From the NCBI GenBank assembly GCA_009772965.1, contig WPAF01000008.1, positions 19,793 through 83,792 of the forward strand: a stretch of DNA of 64,000 nt. The letters are read 5' to 3'. Below the pieces are notes generated by a model. That model had not been told where the DNA came from. It was given only the letters and a program-made list of their open reading frames with translations, and searched no databases. Positions 25,958 to 33,151 of this stretch are shown piece after piece. Position numbers and translations under genes: made by a program. The number at the start of each line of letters is the position of its first letter. Within the stretch, counting starts at the first letter, position 1. Origin of the DNA: Candidatus Saganbacteria bacterium. GTDB taxonomy: Bacteria > Margulisbacteria > WOR-1 > XYC2-FULL-46-14 > WPAF01.

Positions 25958-28615
25958 TTAATTTCCTTTCAATATCATTATTTTTATTTTTCCGAGCTCT
26001 CTTTTGTCAGATTTATTCAATATTTTTATAAAATATATATCGTTATCAAGCATTTTGCCAAAAAGGTCTTTACCATCCCACTTTGGATCATTATACCCGG
26101 CATTCCCCCCTTGATTTCCCGACAGAAATTCTTTTTTAAATACTAATTTTCCATTCGAATCAAATATGAAAATAATTACATCTGACTCCTTTTGTAATAC
26201 ATACGATATTGTCATATCCCCCTTTAGCGGATTGAATGGGTTTGGATAACTCAACGGTTTGCCTTCTATCTGAGGGATAGCTTCCATTACTTTCAGATTG
26301 CTTTTCTCAATTCTGAACATTGTTCCATCTATATCCAGCACTTCCACACTTATCTTATGTGAACCAGTTTCCAAGTCCGTTTTAGGGGTGTAAAATATCG
26401 TTAAATCTGTTGTTGTTCCGCTAAAACTATCATAAGTGCCCTCGTTAGCGCTCCCGTCTGTTACCAAAACATCATCTACATATATTTTTATTGTGCTTAC
26501 ATCCAATGCTTTTGTTGAAACTACTTTTATCGCCAGTTTCGGTTTGACACTGATTATGTCGCTATTAATCACCTTTGTTCCATTTATCACAAAACCACTA
26601 TCAGCTATGCTCTCTGCTTTGCTGGTTGCAGCAGTACCTAAACTCGTATAAGATGACTCGTTGCTGCTGGTATCTTTTGCTTTTACCTTAAATGTATATT
26701 CTTTTTCAGGAATAAGAGACGTGCTTTCCCAACTCAACGTCGTTGTCCATCCAGAATTTGTTACTGCAGTTGTGTTTTCACAATAATACTGCGTATTAGA
26801 AGGATTGCTGTTGGCTCCCCAGTTTGCCCTTATAACTGTGCTGGTTATATTACTGAATGCCTCCGCACTCGGCACATTAGGAGCAGCCACAGTTGCTGCA
26901 GTCTTTGATGCCTCAAGCGTAGTTGTTATTACCCCGTCTCCATTCCTTCCGGTTATCCTAAACGTATAAGCTGTGTTTGCCGTTAATCCTGATGATGTCC
27001 AGCTGTTATCTTGTATCCACCCGCTGTTGGTTCCTGCAGTCACATTTTCAAAATATATTCCAGAACTCCCGGAAGTCAAATTCGATAAAGCATTTCCTGA
27101 ATGGATCGTTATACTTGTCTCGGTAACTCCCTCCCACGTTGCAGAAGAAGCTGCTTCTATTAATGTGTATTTGGAAACTGCATCTGATGTAGCGGCTCCA
27201 CTGTCATTGTATGCCTGCACGCTTCTGGCATACTGCGTGTTCGCCGATAACCCAGTTTCGGATGCGCTAACCGCATTTGCCGCTGCAGATACTTTAATAT
27301 TTCCGCTCCCGTCTATTACTCGAAACCCGCTTTCATTGGTTGAATTATCTGTCCAAGTGCAGCTGAATGAACTCGTTGATGCTGCCACTGCATTAAAGTT
27401 TGTCGGCGCCGCGGGAGTAGGTATTGTTGCTGCAGTCTTTGATGCCTCAAGCGTAGTCGTTATTACCCCGTCTCCATTCCTTCCGGTTATCCTAAACGTA
27501 TAAGCTGTGTTTGCCGTTAATCCTGATGATGTCCAGCTGTTATCTTGTATCCATCCGCTGTTGGTTCCTGCAGTCACATTTTCAAAATATACCCCTGAAC
27601 TCCCGGAAGCCAAATTCGATAAAGCATTTCCTGAATGGATCGTTATACTTGTCTCGGTAACTCCCTCCCAGGTTGCAGAAGATGCTGCTTCTATTAATGT
27701 GTATTTTGAAACTGCCTCTGATGTTGCGGCTCCACTGCCATTGTAGGCCTGCACTTTTCTGGTATACTGCGTGTTTGCAGATAACCCAGCTTCGGATGTA
27801 CTAGTTGCGCCAGCTTCAGCAGTCACCTTGATATTCCCGCTTCCATCTATTATCTGAAACCCGCTTTCATTGGTTGAATTATCTGTCCACGTGCAGCTGA
27901 ATGAACTCGTTGATGCTGCCGCTGCATTAAAGTTTGTCGGCGCCACAGGTATAGGAATCTCCGCAGTACTCTTTGACGCTTCCAGCGTGGTAGTCATAAT
28001 TCCTTCCCCGTTGCGCGCGGTTATCCTAAACGTATAAGCCGTATTCGCAGTTAATCCCGAGGATGTCCAGCTGTTATCTTGTATCCACCCGCTGTTGGTT
28101 CCTGCAGTCACATTTTCAAAATATACCCCTGAACTCCCGGAAGTCAAATTCGATAAAGCATTTCCTGAATGGATCGTTATGCTTGTTTCGGTAACTCCCT
28201 CCCACGTCGCAGAAGAAGCTGCTTCTATTGAAGTGTATTTTGAAACCGCATCTGATGTTGCGGCTCCGTCTCCATTGTAGGCCTGCACTTTTCTGGTATA
28301 CTGCGTGTTTGCAGATAACTCAGTTTCGGATGCGCTAACTGCATCTGCAGCTACAGATACTTTAATATTCCCGCTCCCGTCTATTATTTGAAATCCGGTT
28401 TCATTGGTGGAATTGTCCGTCCAGGTGTAATTTATTTGTGCAGAAGAAGCTGCTTCTGCGGTAAAATTGCTTACTGATAAACTTGGAGAATTAGAAGAGC
28501 TGTATCCGTCATAGCTGCCGCCTAAGTAGTGTAGGGCAAAAGCCGGACTACTAATAAGCACGGTTAAAACAATAAAAAAGGAAAACAATAATTTTTTTGT
28601 AAATTTAAAAATCAT
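25958..28615 (-). CDS. Secreted fibronectin type III repeat protein with FlgD-like C-terminus
   Basis: 885 aa from the ATG at 28615; an upstream TTG would add six residues (M-R-Q-D-S-P) derived from a repeat and is rejected. A signal peptide (M-I-F-K-F-T-K-K ... S-P-A-F-A) precedes three near-identical 178-aa units. Each pairs a W-T-D-N-S-T-N-E-S-G-F domain with a W-E-G-V-T-E-T-S-I-T-I-H domain, both fibronectin-III-like, and a further FnIII copy follows. The last about 90 residues (Y-P-N-P-F-N-P ... G-N-D-I-Y-F-I-K-I) are a FlgD Ig-like/Por-sorting-type domain. A surface or adhesin role is likely. It lies between the DUF1016 gene and the barrel/SLH tether on one strand. Confidence 0.88.
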   Translation of the reverse strand: MIFKFTKKLLFSFFIVLTVLISSPAFALHYLGGSYDGYSSSNSPSLSVSNFTAEAASSAQINYTWTDNSTNETGFQIIDGSGNIKVSVAADAVSASETELSANTQYTRKVQAYNGDGAATSDAVSKYTSIEAASSATWEGVTETSITIHSGNALSNLTSGSSGVYFENVTAGTNSGWIQDNSWTSSGLTANTAYTFRITARNGEGIMTTTLEASKSTAEIPIPVAPTNFNAAAASTSSFSCTWTDNSTNESGFQIIDGSGNIKVTAEAGATSTSEAGLSANTQYTRKVQAYNGSGAATSEAVSKYTLIEAASSATWEGVTETSITIHSGNALSNLASGSSGVYFENVTAGTNSGWIQDNSWTSSGLTANTAYTFRITGRNGDGVITTTLEASKTAATIPTPAAPTNFNAVAASTSSFSCTWTDNSTNESGFRVIDGSGNIKVSAAANAVSASETGLSANTQYARSVQAYNDSGAATSDAVSKYTLIEAASSATWEGVTETSITIHSGNALSNLTSGSSGIYFENVTAGTNSGWIQDNSWTSSGLTANTAYTFRITGRNGDGVITTTLEASKTAATVAAPNVPSAEAFSNITSTVIRANWGANSNPSNTQYYCENTTAVTNSGWTTTLSWESTSLIPEKEYTFKVKAKDTSSNESSYTSLGTAATSKAESIADSGFVINGTKVINSDIISVKPKLAIKVVSTKALDVSTIKIYVDDVLVTDGSANEGTYDSFSGTTTDLTIFYTPKTDLETGSHKISVEVLDIDGTMFRIEKSNLKVMEAIPQIEGKPLSYPNPFNPLKGDMTISYVLQKESDVIIFIFDSNGKLVFKKEFLSGNQGGNAGYNDPKWDGKDLFGKMLDNDIYFIKILNKSDKRELGKIKIMILKGN
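26885..28486 (-). repeat. Three tandem 534-bp repeats inside the FnIII gene
   Basis: A marker phrase (GGTTATCCTAAACGTATAAG) begins at about 26951, 27485 and 28019, an exact 534-bp period equal to 178 codons. Stretches of well over 100 bases are almost identical between units, indicating recent duplication or ongoing concerted evolution. Unit number could vary between strains. Confidence 0.85.
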
Positions 28616-28641
28616 GGGGCTGTCCTGGCGCAACGGCCGCC
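28591..28641. repeat. 51-bp direct repeat, distal copy (variable-gene 3' end)
   Basis: Identical to 29684-29734. On the minus strand it reads GGCGGCCGTTGCGCCAGGAC, then AGCCCC, ATG and an AT-rich tail. In the variable protein gene this is the 3' end coding G-G-R-C-A-R-T-A-P-stop. Here it immediately precedes and supplies the first codons of the FnIII gene. The two copies bracket the DUF1016 nuclease gene. Confidence 0.9.
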
Positions 28642-28691
28642 ATATTCTTTTTTTTGTGTTGTAACGGCCTTATTCTTTCTCATGCTTTTTT

Positions 28692-29708
28692 TCATATTGC
28701 GCTTAATAATTTTTCAATTTGCCCGGGGCTTGGAAGCTGCCCTTTCAAATTCGCCGGCAAAGATGAAACAATTTTATATTGTGCTACTCCTATGGGCTTA
28801 TTCGTCGGCCGCAGAGCATACTCTACTACCGTACGCTTCTTTGCTTTGCACATAATAATGCCAATGGAGGGATTTTCACCTTTGACATTGATCAGGTTAT
28901 CCAATGCCGCAAGATAAAACTGCATTTTACCAACATATTCTGGCTTAAACTCTCCGATTTTCAGTTCAATCGCGACTAAACATTTAAGATAACGATGGTA
29001 AAGCAGCAAATCAATAAAAAACTCATCTCCATCAACTTCCAATCGGAATTGGTTACCCATAAATGCAAACATTCCGCCCATCTCCGCCAAAAAACGGTTG
29101 ATCTTAGAAATCAACTCCCGTTCTAGCTCTAATTCCCCATGTTCCTCGCCAAGCTCAAGAAAATCAAAAGTATACTCATCCTTGACAGCTAGTTTTGCCT
29201 GATTGCGAATTTTGTCCGGCAATGTTTTGGTAAAATTAGTTTGATTTAAAAGTGTTTTTTTATAGGTTTCATTCTCTATCTGATGGATAAGCACATTTTT
29301 GGTCCAACCAAATTTTTTCGTCATTCGGATATAAAATTCTCGTTCAAGCAGATCCTTGCATTTACTCATAATAACAACATTTTTGGCCCAGCTTATTTCT
29401 CCAACCAATGGTTGGAGTTTTGCATTCTTGTCATATTCTAGATAAAATTGACGCATATACCATAAGTTCTGAACAGAATAACCTTGTACACCAGGAAATT
29501 CTTTTCGCAGATCAGTGGCAAGTTTTTCAACAACTGCCTTACCCCAACTATTCCCTTGTTGGCGATTAGAAATCATTTTCCCAATATCCCAATAAAGGCT
29601 TATCAATTTTTTATTAACAGTCCTCAATGCTTCATATTGAGCAGAACGAATCCGTTGTTTGATTTCGCTCAATAAATTGGCATATTTTTTTGTAAATTTA
29701 AAAATCAT
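28692..29708 (-). CDS. DUF1016 (YhcG-type) PD-(D/E)xK nuclease
   Basis: 338 aa. The N-terminal domain (L-L-S-E-I-K-Q-R-I-R-S-A-Q-Y-E-A-L-R, then Y-W-D-I-G-K-M-I and G-Y-S-V-Q-N-L-W-Y-M-R-Q-F-Y) and the C-terminal PDDEXK domain (F-I-D-L-L-L-Y-H-R-Y-L-K-C-L-V-A-I-E-L-K) are both complete, so an active nuclease is plausible. Relatives are common in defence and mobile regions. The ATG overlaps the variable-gene stop (ATGA), and its first eight residues (M-I-F-K-F-T-K-K) come from the 51-bp repeat shared with the FnIII gene. This shows the gene is an insert within an older variable-gene/FnIII arrangement. The TTG 18 bases upstream is not a real start. Confidence 0.9.
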   Translation of the reverse strand: MIFKFTKKYANLLSEIKQRIRSAQYEALRTVNKKLISLYWDIGKMISNRQQGNSWGKAVVEKLATDLRKEFPGVQGYSVQNLWYMRQFYLEYDKNAKLQPLVGEISWAKNVVIMSKCKDLLEREFYIRMTKKFGWTKNVLIHQIENETYKKTLLNQTNFTKTLPDKIRNQAKLAVKDEYTFDFLELGEEHGELELERELISKINRFLAEMGGMFAFMGNQFRLEVDGDEFFIDLLLYHRYLKCLVAIELKIGEFKPEYVGKMQFYLAALDNLINVKGENPSIGIIMCKAKKRTVVEYALRPTNKPIGVAQYKIVSSLPANLKGQLPSPGQIEKLLSAI

Positions 29709-29734
29709 GGGGCTGTCCTGGCGCAACGGCCGCC
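29684..29734. repeat. 51-bp direct repeat, proximal copy
   Basis: Spans the 3' end of the variable protein gene (G-G-R-C-A-R-T-A-P-stop) and the first codons of the DUF1016 gene. Identical to 28591-28641, about 1.09 kb away in the same orientation. Recombination between the two would excise the DUF1016 gene and restore a direct variable-gene/FnIII junction. Confidence 0.9.
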
Positions 29735-29840
29735 GTAACTACTAGCTGCCCGTGAATTATGCGTGAGGCCGCGAGCAGTACGATCAGATGTGCGAATGTA
29801 AGCAGTAGAGGAAAAACAGCCGCCGAAAAAACCAGCGCCA
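29705..29840 (-). other. Candidate DGR variable region (VR) with GC-rich 3' end
   Basis: The last about 45 codons of the FGE-fold gene. Framework codons (GGC GGC, CGC, TCT GAT CGT, TAC GGC GGC CGT TGC GCC) alternate with codons that would be AAC/AAT-type in a template, and the region ends in a very GC-rich stretch. In characterised DGRs a GC-rich 3' segment (IMH) marks the end of VR and directs mutagenic homing. VR status is inferred from protein and base pattern; the template must be found elsewhere to prove it. Confidence 0.65.
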
Positions 29841-31222
29841 AGCGCATCTGTCCCCGGCCAGGTTGAGACATCTGGATTGCCGCTGCTGTCCAAAGCTCCA
29901 TTTCCATGGCTGCCATCGAATAACCCTGCCTCGGTCGTAGCTCCACCACTCGCCGTATGGTCCATCTTAGCCACAGTTACGCCTCTTTCATAGACACTTC
30001 CTGCCATTTCCAGGACGCCATAATAACCTGCGCCTGCAGTTATTTTGGTTGTGTCGGATTTAGCAAAAATGCCGCAGCGCAAAGGCCCGGTTCCGCCATC
30101 CCCACCTGAAAAAGTATTACTGCCATAATTAGCCGCTCCCAGGCTTACATCTGTATCAATGGTCTCGGTCCCGTCTTCTGCTCCGTTGATAGACAGAGAC
30201 GCGTCCGCAACAATGCTATTTACTCCCCAAGGATATTCATTCGTAACAACAGATTGCCCCCCCCTACAAATTTTTTCAAATTCCAGTTCTGTCATGGGAC
30301 GCAAGCTTGCCCAGTCCGCATAAGCTGTTACATCCACCCAACTAATAAAATTACAGACGCGATCCGGGCGGGAAGCAGAATAATTGGGCCAGGTTCCCGA
30401 AATCGTGTGACGGGTATTTCCGTTGTAATTGGGATAACGAGTAGAGGCTTGGGCAGAAGTTAGCATATTTAAAAAATCTGCATATTGCCCTTGGGAAATT
30501 TCATATTTCATTGTATAAAAATCATTGTAACCTTTGGGGTAACTGGCGCCCAAAGCATCGGAACCATAAGAAGATCCATTGTCATTTCCTTGGCCGCCTT
30601 GAGTACTATCTTTTGCCCATCTTATGGAAGCTTCATCAAGGGCATTTTCGCTGGTTATTTGGGTAATGGAACCTCCACTACTAAAAAACTCATTGTACAT
30701 CGATGCGCTGGCAGCTGAATTCAGGTTAAATGTGCCTTCAGGAATATAGACCATTTCAATCCCGAATAATTTTATTTTTACAGGTGTCGCGTCGCTTACC
30801 CCATCGGTCCCGTAATCCCATCTTATGGCTGCGTTTGTCCAATTAACCGTACCGGTATTAGCTGAATCCCGATAAATAAAAGCTCCGGTAAAATTGGTTC
30901 CATCCGTTCCAAAACTCATTTGCGAACCCGAAGGCGCGGTGTATCCTGTATTCAGCAATTTACAGTGGGTCCAGGCTGACCACGCGCCTCCTGTATACGT
31001 TGAATATTTTGCAAATAGCCAGGCGGCATCCCAATTGGCAGTCAAAGTCGGCGCTCCGCTGATATACCAAGAATTGTCCCAGGATACATCAAACCTTATA
31101 TCATAAGTATGGCTGGTGGCGTTTTTATTGATCAGGGTTACATTTTGAACTGTGAGATTATTAGCAAAACCCGGAAGAGATAACAGGCATAAACAGATAG
31201 ATAAACAGATTAAGTAGCGCAT
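29705..31222 (-). CDS. Secreted FGE-fold (C-type-lectin-like) variable protein, DGR target type
   Basis: 505 aa from the ATG at 31222, which opens a signal peptide (M-R-Y-L-I-C-L-S-I-C ... P-G-F-A); an ATG four codons upstream overlaps the -10 box. After an Ig-like N-terminal region comes a formylglycine-generating-enzyme/sulfatase-modifying-factor domain (Y-I-P-E-G-T-F, D-F-Y-T-M-K-Y-E-I-S-Q-G-Q-Y-A-D-F, R-P-M-T-E-L-E-F-E-K, N-E-Y-P-W-G). The C-terminus F-F-G-G-C-F-S-S-T-A-Y-I-R-T-S-D-R-T-A-R ends in S-S-Y-G-G-R-C-A-R-T-A-P. This has the framework of DGR variable regions (G-G-x-W ... R-x-S-x-R ... Y-G-G-R-C-A-R), with variable-looking residues where template Asn codons are usual. It is probably surface-exposed and ligand-binding. 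No reverse transcriptase or template repeat was seen in the window. Confidence 0.87.
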   Translation of the reverse strand: MRYLICLSICLCLLSLPGFANNLTVQNVTLINKNATSHTYDIRFDVSWDNSWYISGAPTLTANWDAAWLFAKYSTYTGGAWSAWTHCKLLNTGYTAPSGSQMSFGTDGTNFTGAFIYRDSANTGTVNWTNAAIRWDYGTDGVSDATPVKIKLFGIEMVYIPEGTFNLNSAASASMYNEFFSSGGSITQITSENALDEASIRWAKDSTQGGQGNDNGSSYGSDALGASYPKGYNDFYTMKYEISQGQYADFLNMLTSAQASTRYPNYNGNTRHTISGTWPNYSASRPDRVCNFISWVDVTAYADWASLRPMTELEFEKICRGGQSVVTNEYPWGVNSIVADASLSINGAEDGTETIDTDVSLGAANYGSNTFSGGDGGTGPLRCGIFAKSDTTKITAGAGYYGVLEMAGSVYERGVTVAKMDHTASGGATTEAGLFDGSHGNGALDSSGNPDVSTWPGTDALGAGFFGGCFSSTAYIRTSDRTARGLTHNSRAASSYGGRCARTAP

Positions 31223-31232
31223 ATTTATATAC

Positions 31233-31260
31233 ATTATACGTAATTAAATCTCGGGGTCAA
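31233..31260 (-). promoter_or_regulatory. Promoter of the variable protein gene
   Basis: Minus-strand TTGACC (31260-31255), 16-bp spacer, TATAAT (31238-31233). The preferred ATG begins 10 bases later, so the leader is absent or only a few bases long. The promoter overlaps the 3' end of hipT. A diverged copy of the spacer region (GAGATTTAATTA) occurs at 32930-32945. Confidence 0.7.
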
Positions 31261-32195
31261 GTAGAAAAATTTAGGAGAAACAGGCTCCGTTTTCTGCATA
31301 GGCTTAGGTATTGTTCTTTTTGCCCTGAAGAAAGAAAACTGCTTTTTATTATCTCCCGCCATTTTTCCATCCCCGCACGCAAATCATTCACGACCCCATT
31401 TATAGAAATGTCATTCAGCTCCAGTCTTTGCCGTGCAAAATATTCAAAAAGATCTTTTTTCCCAATATTTTTCTTTTTGCCCGCAAGAGTAAGCGCGATT
31501 TCTTCAGAGGCTCCTTTTATGGCTATAGTGGTATTGATAAGGTCATATGCCGGCGATAATTGGATCTTGCCTTCAACGCTAATCAAGGAATAATTCTTCA
31601 AATGCATGTCCTCATTTCCAACCAGATAATTAAAAAGCACCAGCTTGAATAATTTAATTTTTTCAATCGCCGGAAAAGTACAACGAGATTCTATGATTCC
31701 TGCCAATTTTTCCATTGAATAATTATATTTTGTCTGACGGCTCATGCCCGCTAACTGCGCAAAATCTTCTTGGGCAACTTTCCTGTTTTTAGATAGCCGG
31801 TCAAATCTTTTAACAAAATATGACAAGGAGCGGTCTTTTGAATAGACCATTCCATGCAGAGGAACTTCTATCCCCGCGGTTTTTGCGAGCTTCATTGTCA
31901 GGTCTTCATTTTGGGGAAGATTAATATAACGTTCATGTTGAGGCTTAATGATGTAATTCCCTCCGGCGTCAACCATTTCAAAGGTTTGTTCCCTGACATT
32001 AAGCCTAACACTCAATTTCGGCTGGATGCCCTGGATTGACATTTTTTCAGCTCTGGCAATAGCTTCATCAATTTGTTCTTTGGCAGAATAAGGAAAATCC
32101 TTTAGCTCCAAAAGGCTTGGAGACAAAAGTTTCAACCCTTTTTTTGAATACTTTTTTTTGCCGCACTCTTCATAGGTGATAGGACATCTGTTCAT
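31257..32195 (-). CDS. hipT: HipT toxin kinase (short HipA-like)
   Basis: 312-aa Ser/Thr kinase toxin of the tripartite HipBST system. It lacks the N-terminal subdomain of HipA, which is encoded separately upstream. Kinase landmarks are the Gly-rich S-I-Q-G-I-Q-P-K-L-S-V (residues 53-63), the catalytic loop G-N-E-D-M-H-L-K-N (193-201, D196) and A-Y-D-L-I (D218). The autophosphorylation motif that is S-I-S in the E. coli protein reads S-I-Q here, leaving one Ser. Known HipT phosphorylates tryptophanyl-tRNA synthetase and halts translation; whether this one does is unknown. It overlaps hipS by 4 nt. Confidence 0.9.
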   Translation of the reverse strand: MNRCPITYEECGKKKYSKKGLKLLSPSLLELKDFPYSAKEQIDEAIARAEKMSIQGIQPKLSVRLNVREQTFEMVDAGGNYIIKPQHERYINLPQNEDLTMKLAKTAGIEVPLHGMVYSKDRSLSYFVKRFDRLSKNRKVAQEDFAQLAGMSRQTKYNYSMEKLAGIIESRCTFPAIEKIKLFKLVLFNYLVGNEDMHLKNYSLISVEGKIQLSPAYDLINTTIAIKGASEEIALTLAGKKKNIGKKDLFEYFARQRLELNDISINGVVNDLRAGMEKWREIIKSSFLSSGQKEQYLSLCRKRSLFLLNFST

Positions 32196-32503
32196 AATAT
32201 TTCCTCAACTGTTACAGCGCCTACCATATCGCGCCCTACTGCCATAAGTTGTGCAAAAAGATCATTGCTATCAATTTTTAATCTTCGCACTAGGCCTTCT
32301 AACATTACTCCTTCGGGCAATAAGCCATCAAAAAATGGAGGAAACTTATCGAAAATATATTCGCCCTTTTTCACTGGCATGGTTAAAGATATGGGCTCTC
32401 CAGCATAGTTGGCTTCATAAACAAATTTATATTGCTTATTTTTTTCAACTTCTTCAAGAATCCCGGCCGATTCCCCTAAAAAATATACCTTTGCTTTTCT
32501 CAT
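32192..32503 (-). CDS. hipS: HipS antitoxin (HipA N-terminal-like)
   Basis: 103 aa equal to the HipA N-terminal subdomain 1: V-Y-F-L-G-E-S-A-G-I-L, F-V-Y-E-A-N-Y-A-G-E-P-I-S-L-T-M-P, and the hallmark F-P-P-F-F-D-G-L-L-P-E-G. In HipBST this protein is the antitoxin that binds HipT. It overlaps hipB and hipT by 4 nt each. Confidence 0.9.
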   Translation of the reverse strand: MRKAKVYFLGESAGILEEVEKNKQYKFVYEANYAGEPISLTMPVKKGEYIFDKFPPFFDGLLPEGVMLEGLVRRLKIDSNDLFAQLMAVGRDMVGAVTVEEIL

Positions 32504-32772
32504 TTTGATCTTCCTAAATTATCAATAATCGGACTATTTAAGATCACAGAAATATTCAGAGAATTAAAAACCTTTAATAAAGTTTCGAGCTTTACGGTTG
32601 ATTTACCTTTTTCAATATCAAAAATTACGGTCTTACCTACTTCAGAAAGCCGCGCTAATTCCAATTGCGTTAAATTAGCCTTTTCCCTATGCAATCTAAT
32701 TATTTCTCCAATTTCATAAGAGCTTTTTACTGCCTTAGCAGTAATCATACTTATTTCTTTGTTATTTTTCAT
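32500..32772 (-). CDS. hipB: HipB transcriptional regulator
   Basis: 90-aa XRE-type helix-turn-helix protein (I-G-E-I-I-R-L-H-R-E-K-A-N-L-T-Q-L-E-L-A, then G-K-T-V-I-F-D-I-E-K-G-K). First gene of hipBST; it is expected to repress the operon by binding around the promoter, where GCTGTTATAGC forms an imperfect palindrome between the -35 and -10 boxes. Confidence 0.9.
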   Translation of the reverse strand: MKNNKEISMITAKAVKSSYEIGEIIRLHREKANLTQLELARLSEVGKTVIFDIEKGKSTVKLETLLKVFNSLNISVILNSPIIDNLGRSK

Positions 32773-32794
32773 ATTATTTCTCTTAATAGAACAT

Positions 32795-32824
32795 ATTTTA
32801 CCGCTATAACAGCATAAATGTCAA
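32795..32824 (-). promoter_or_regulatory. Promoter and candidate operator of hipBST
   Basis: Minus-strand TTGACA (32824-32819), 18-bp spacer, TAAAAT (32800-32795). The spacer contains the imperfect palindrome GCTGTTATAGC, a plausible HipB site. The leader is about 15-20 bases with AAGAGA before the ATG. Confidence 0.7.
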
Positions 32825-32833
32825 GTATTATAT

Positions 32834-32950
32834 TGTAAATTAAAAAATCATGGAGCTGTCCTGGCACAACGGCCGCCGGAAGTCGAGCCTCGTGTAATCC
32901 GCGCCCAGGACAACAGATGGGACTGTTGCATAATTAAATCTCGGAGTCGA
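32834..32950 (-). pseudogene. Internally deleted second variable-protein gene
   Basis: Read on the minus strand it starts with a diverged copy of the variable-gene promoter region (CTCCGAGATTTAATTA, matching CCGAGATTTAATTA at 31.25 kb). Within about 55 bases it ends with codons for G-G-R-C-A-R-T-A-P-stop, followed by the same AT-rich tail. The gene body is gone. The 3' end differs from the intact gene at two synonymous positions (TGT, GCT), so this is an older, separate copy. The codons just before the GC-rich end differ from those of the intact VR. Confidence 0.65.
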
Positions 32951-32985
32951 AAAGTTTTCCGGGCTGATATTTTTCAACAATCACG

Positions 32986-33151
32986 TGTTATAATATAAAA
33001 ATGAATTTGTTCGATAAAAACCTCGATAGAACTCGGGATAAATTCGCTCGGAGCAGGAGGAGAAGGATATAAATACGCGCATGACTATAAGGACGGGTTT
33101 GAAAAAAAGATTAAAGCCAGGATGGAAGAAAGAAATGCGGCAAAAGCTTAA
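32986..33151 (+). pseudogene. rarA remnant with promoter, copy B (both ends kept)
   Basis: TGT-TATAAT (32986-32994), six bases, then ATG at 33001. The first frame reads M-N-L-F-D-K-N-L-D-R-T-R-D-K-F-A, like the RarA N-terminus. Another frame then reads G-E-G-Y-K-Y-A-H-D-Y-K-D-G-F-E-K-K-I-K-A-R-M-E-E-R-stop, like the RarA C-terminus (G-Y-K-Y-x-H-D-Y), with a further deletion inside it. The AAA+ core is missing. The stop at 33149-33151 overlaps the larB start, suggesting that an ancestral rarA-larB-larC operon collapsed here. Confidence 0.68.

Noticed and set aside
26973..28280. Repeated plus-strand frames starting M-F-A-V-N-P-D-D-V
   Set aside because: Antisense of the tandem FnIII repeats; the repetition is inherited from the real gene.
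26885..28486. Possible CRISPR-like regular repeats
   Set aside because: The period is 534 bp and lies within a coding frame; no 24-40 bp repeats with unique spacers were seen anywhere in the window.
32834..32950. Template repeat (TR) of a DGR
   Set aside because: The segment before the GC-rich tail is not adenine-rich and does not align over a full VR length; a deleted variable gene fits better.
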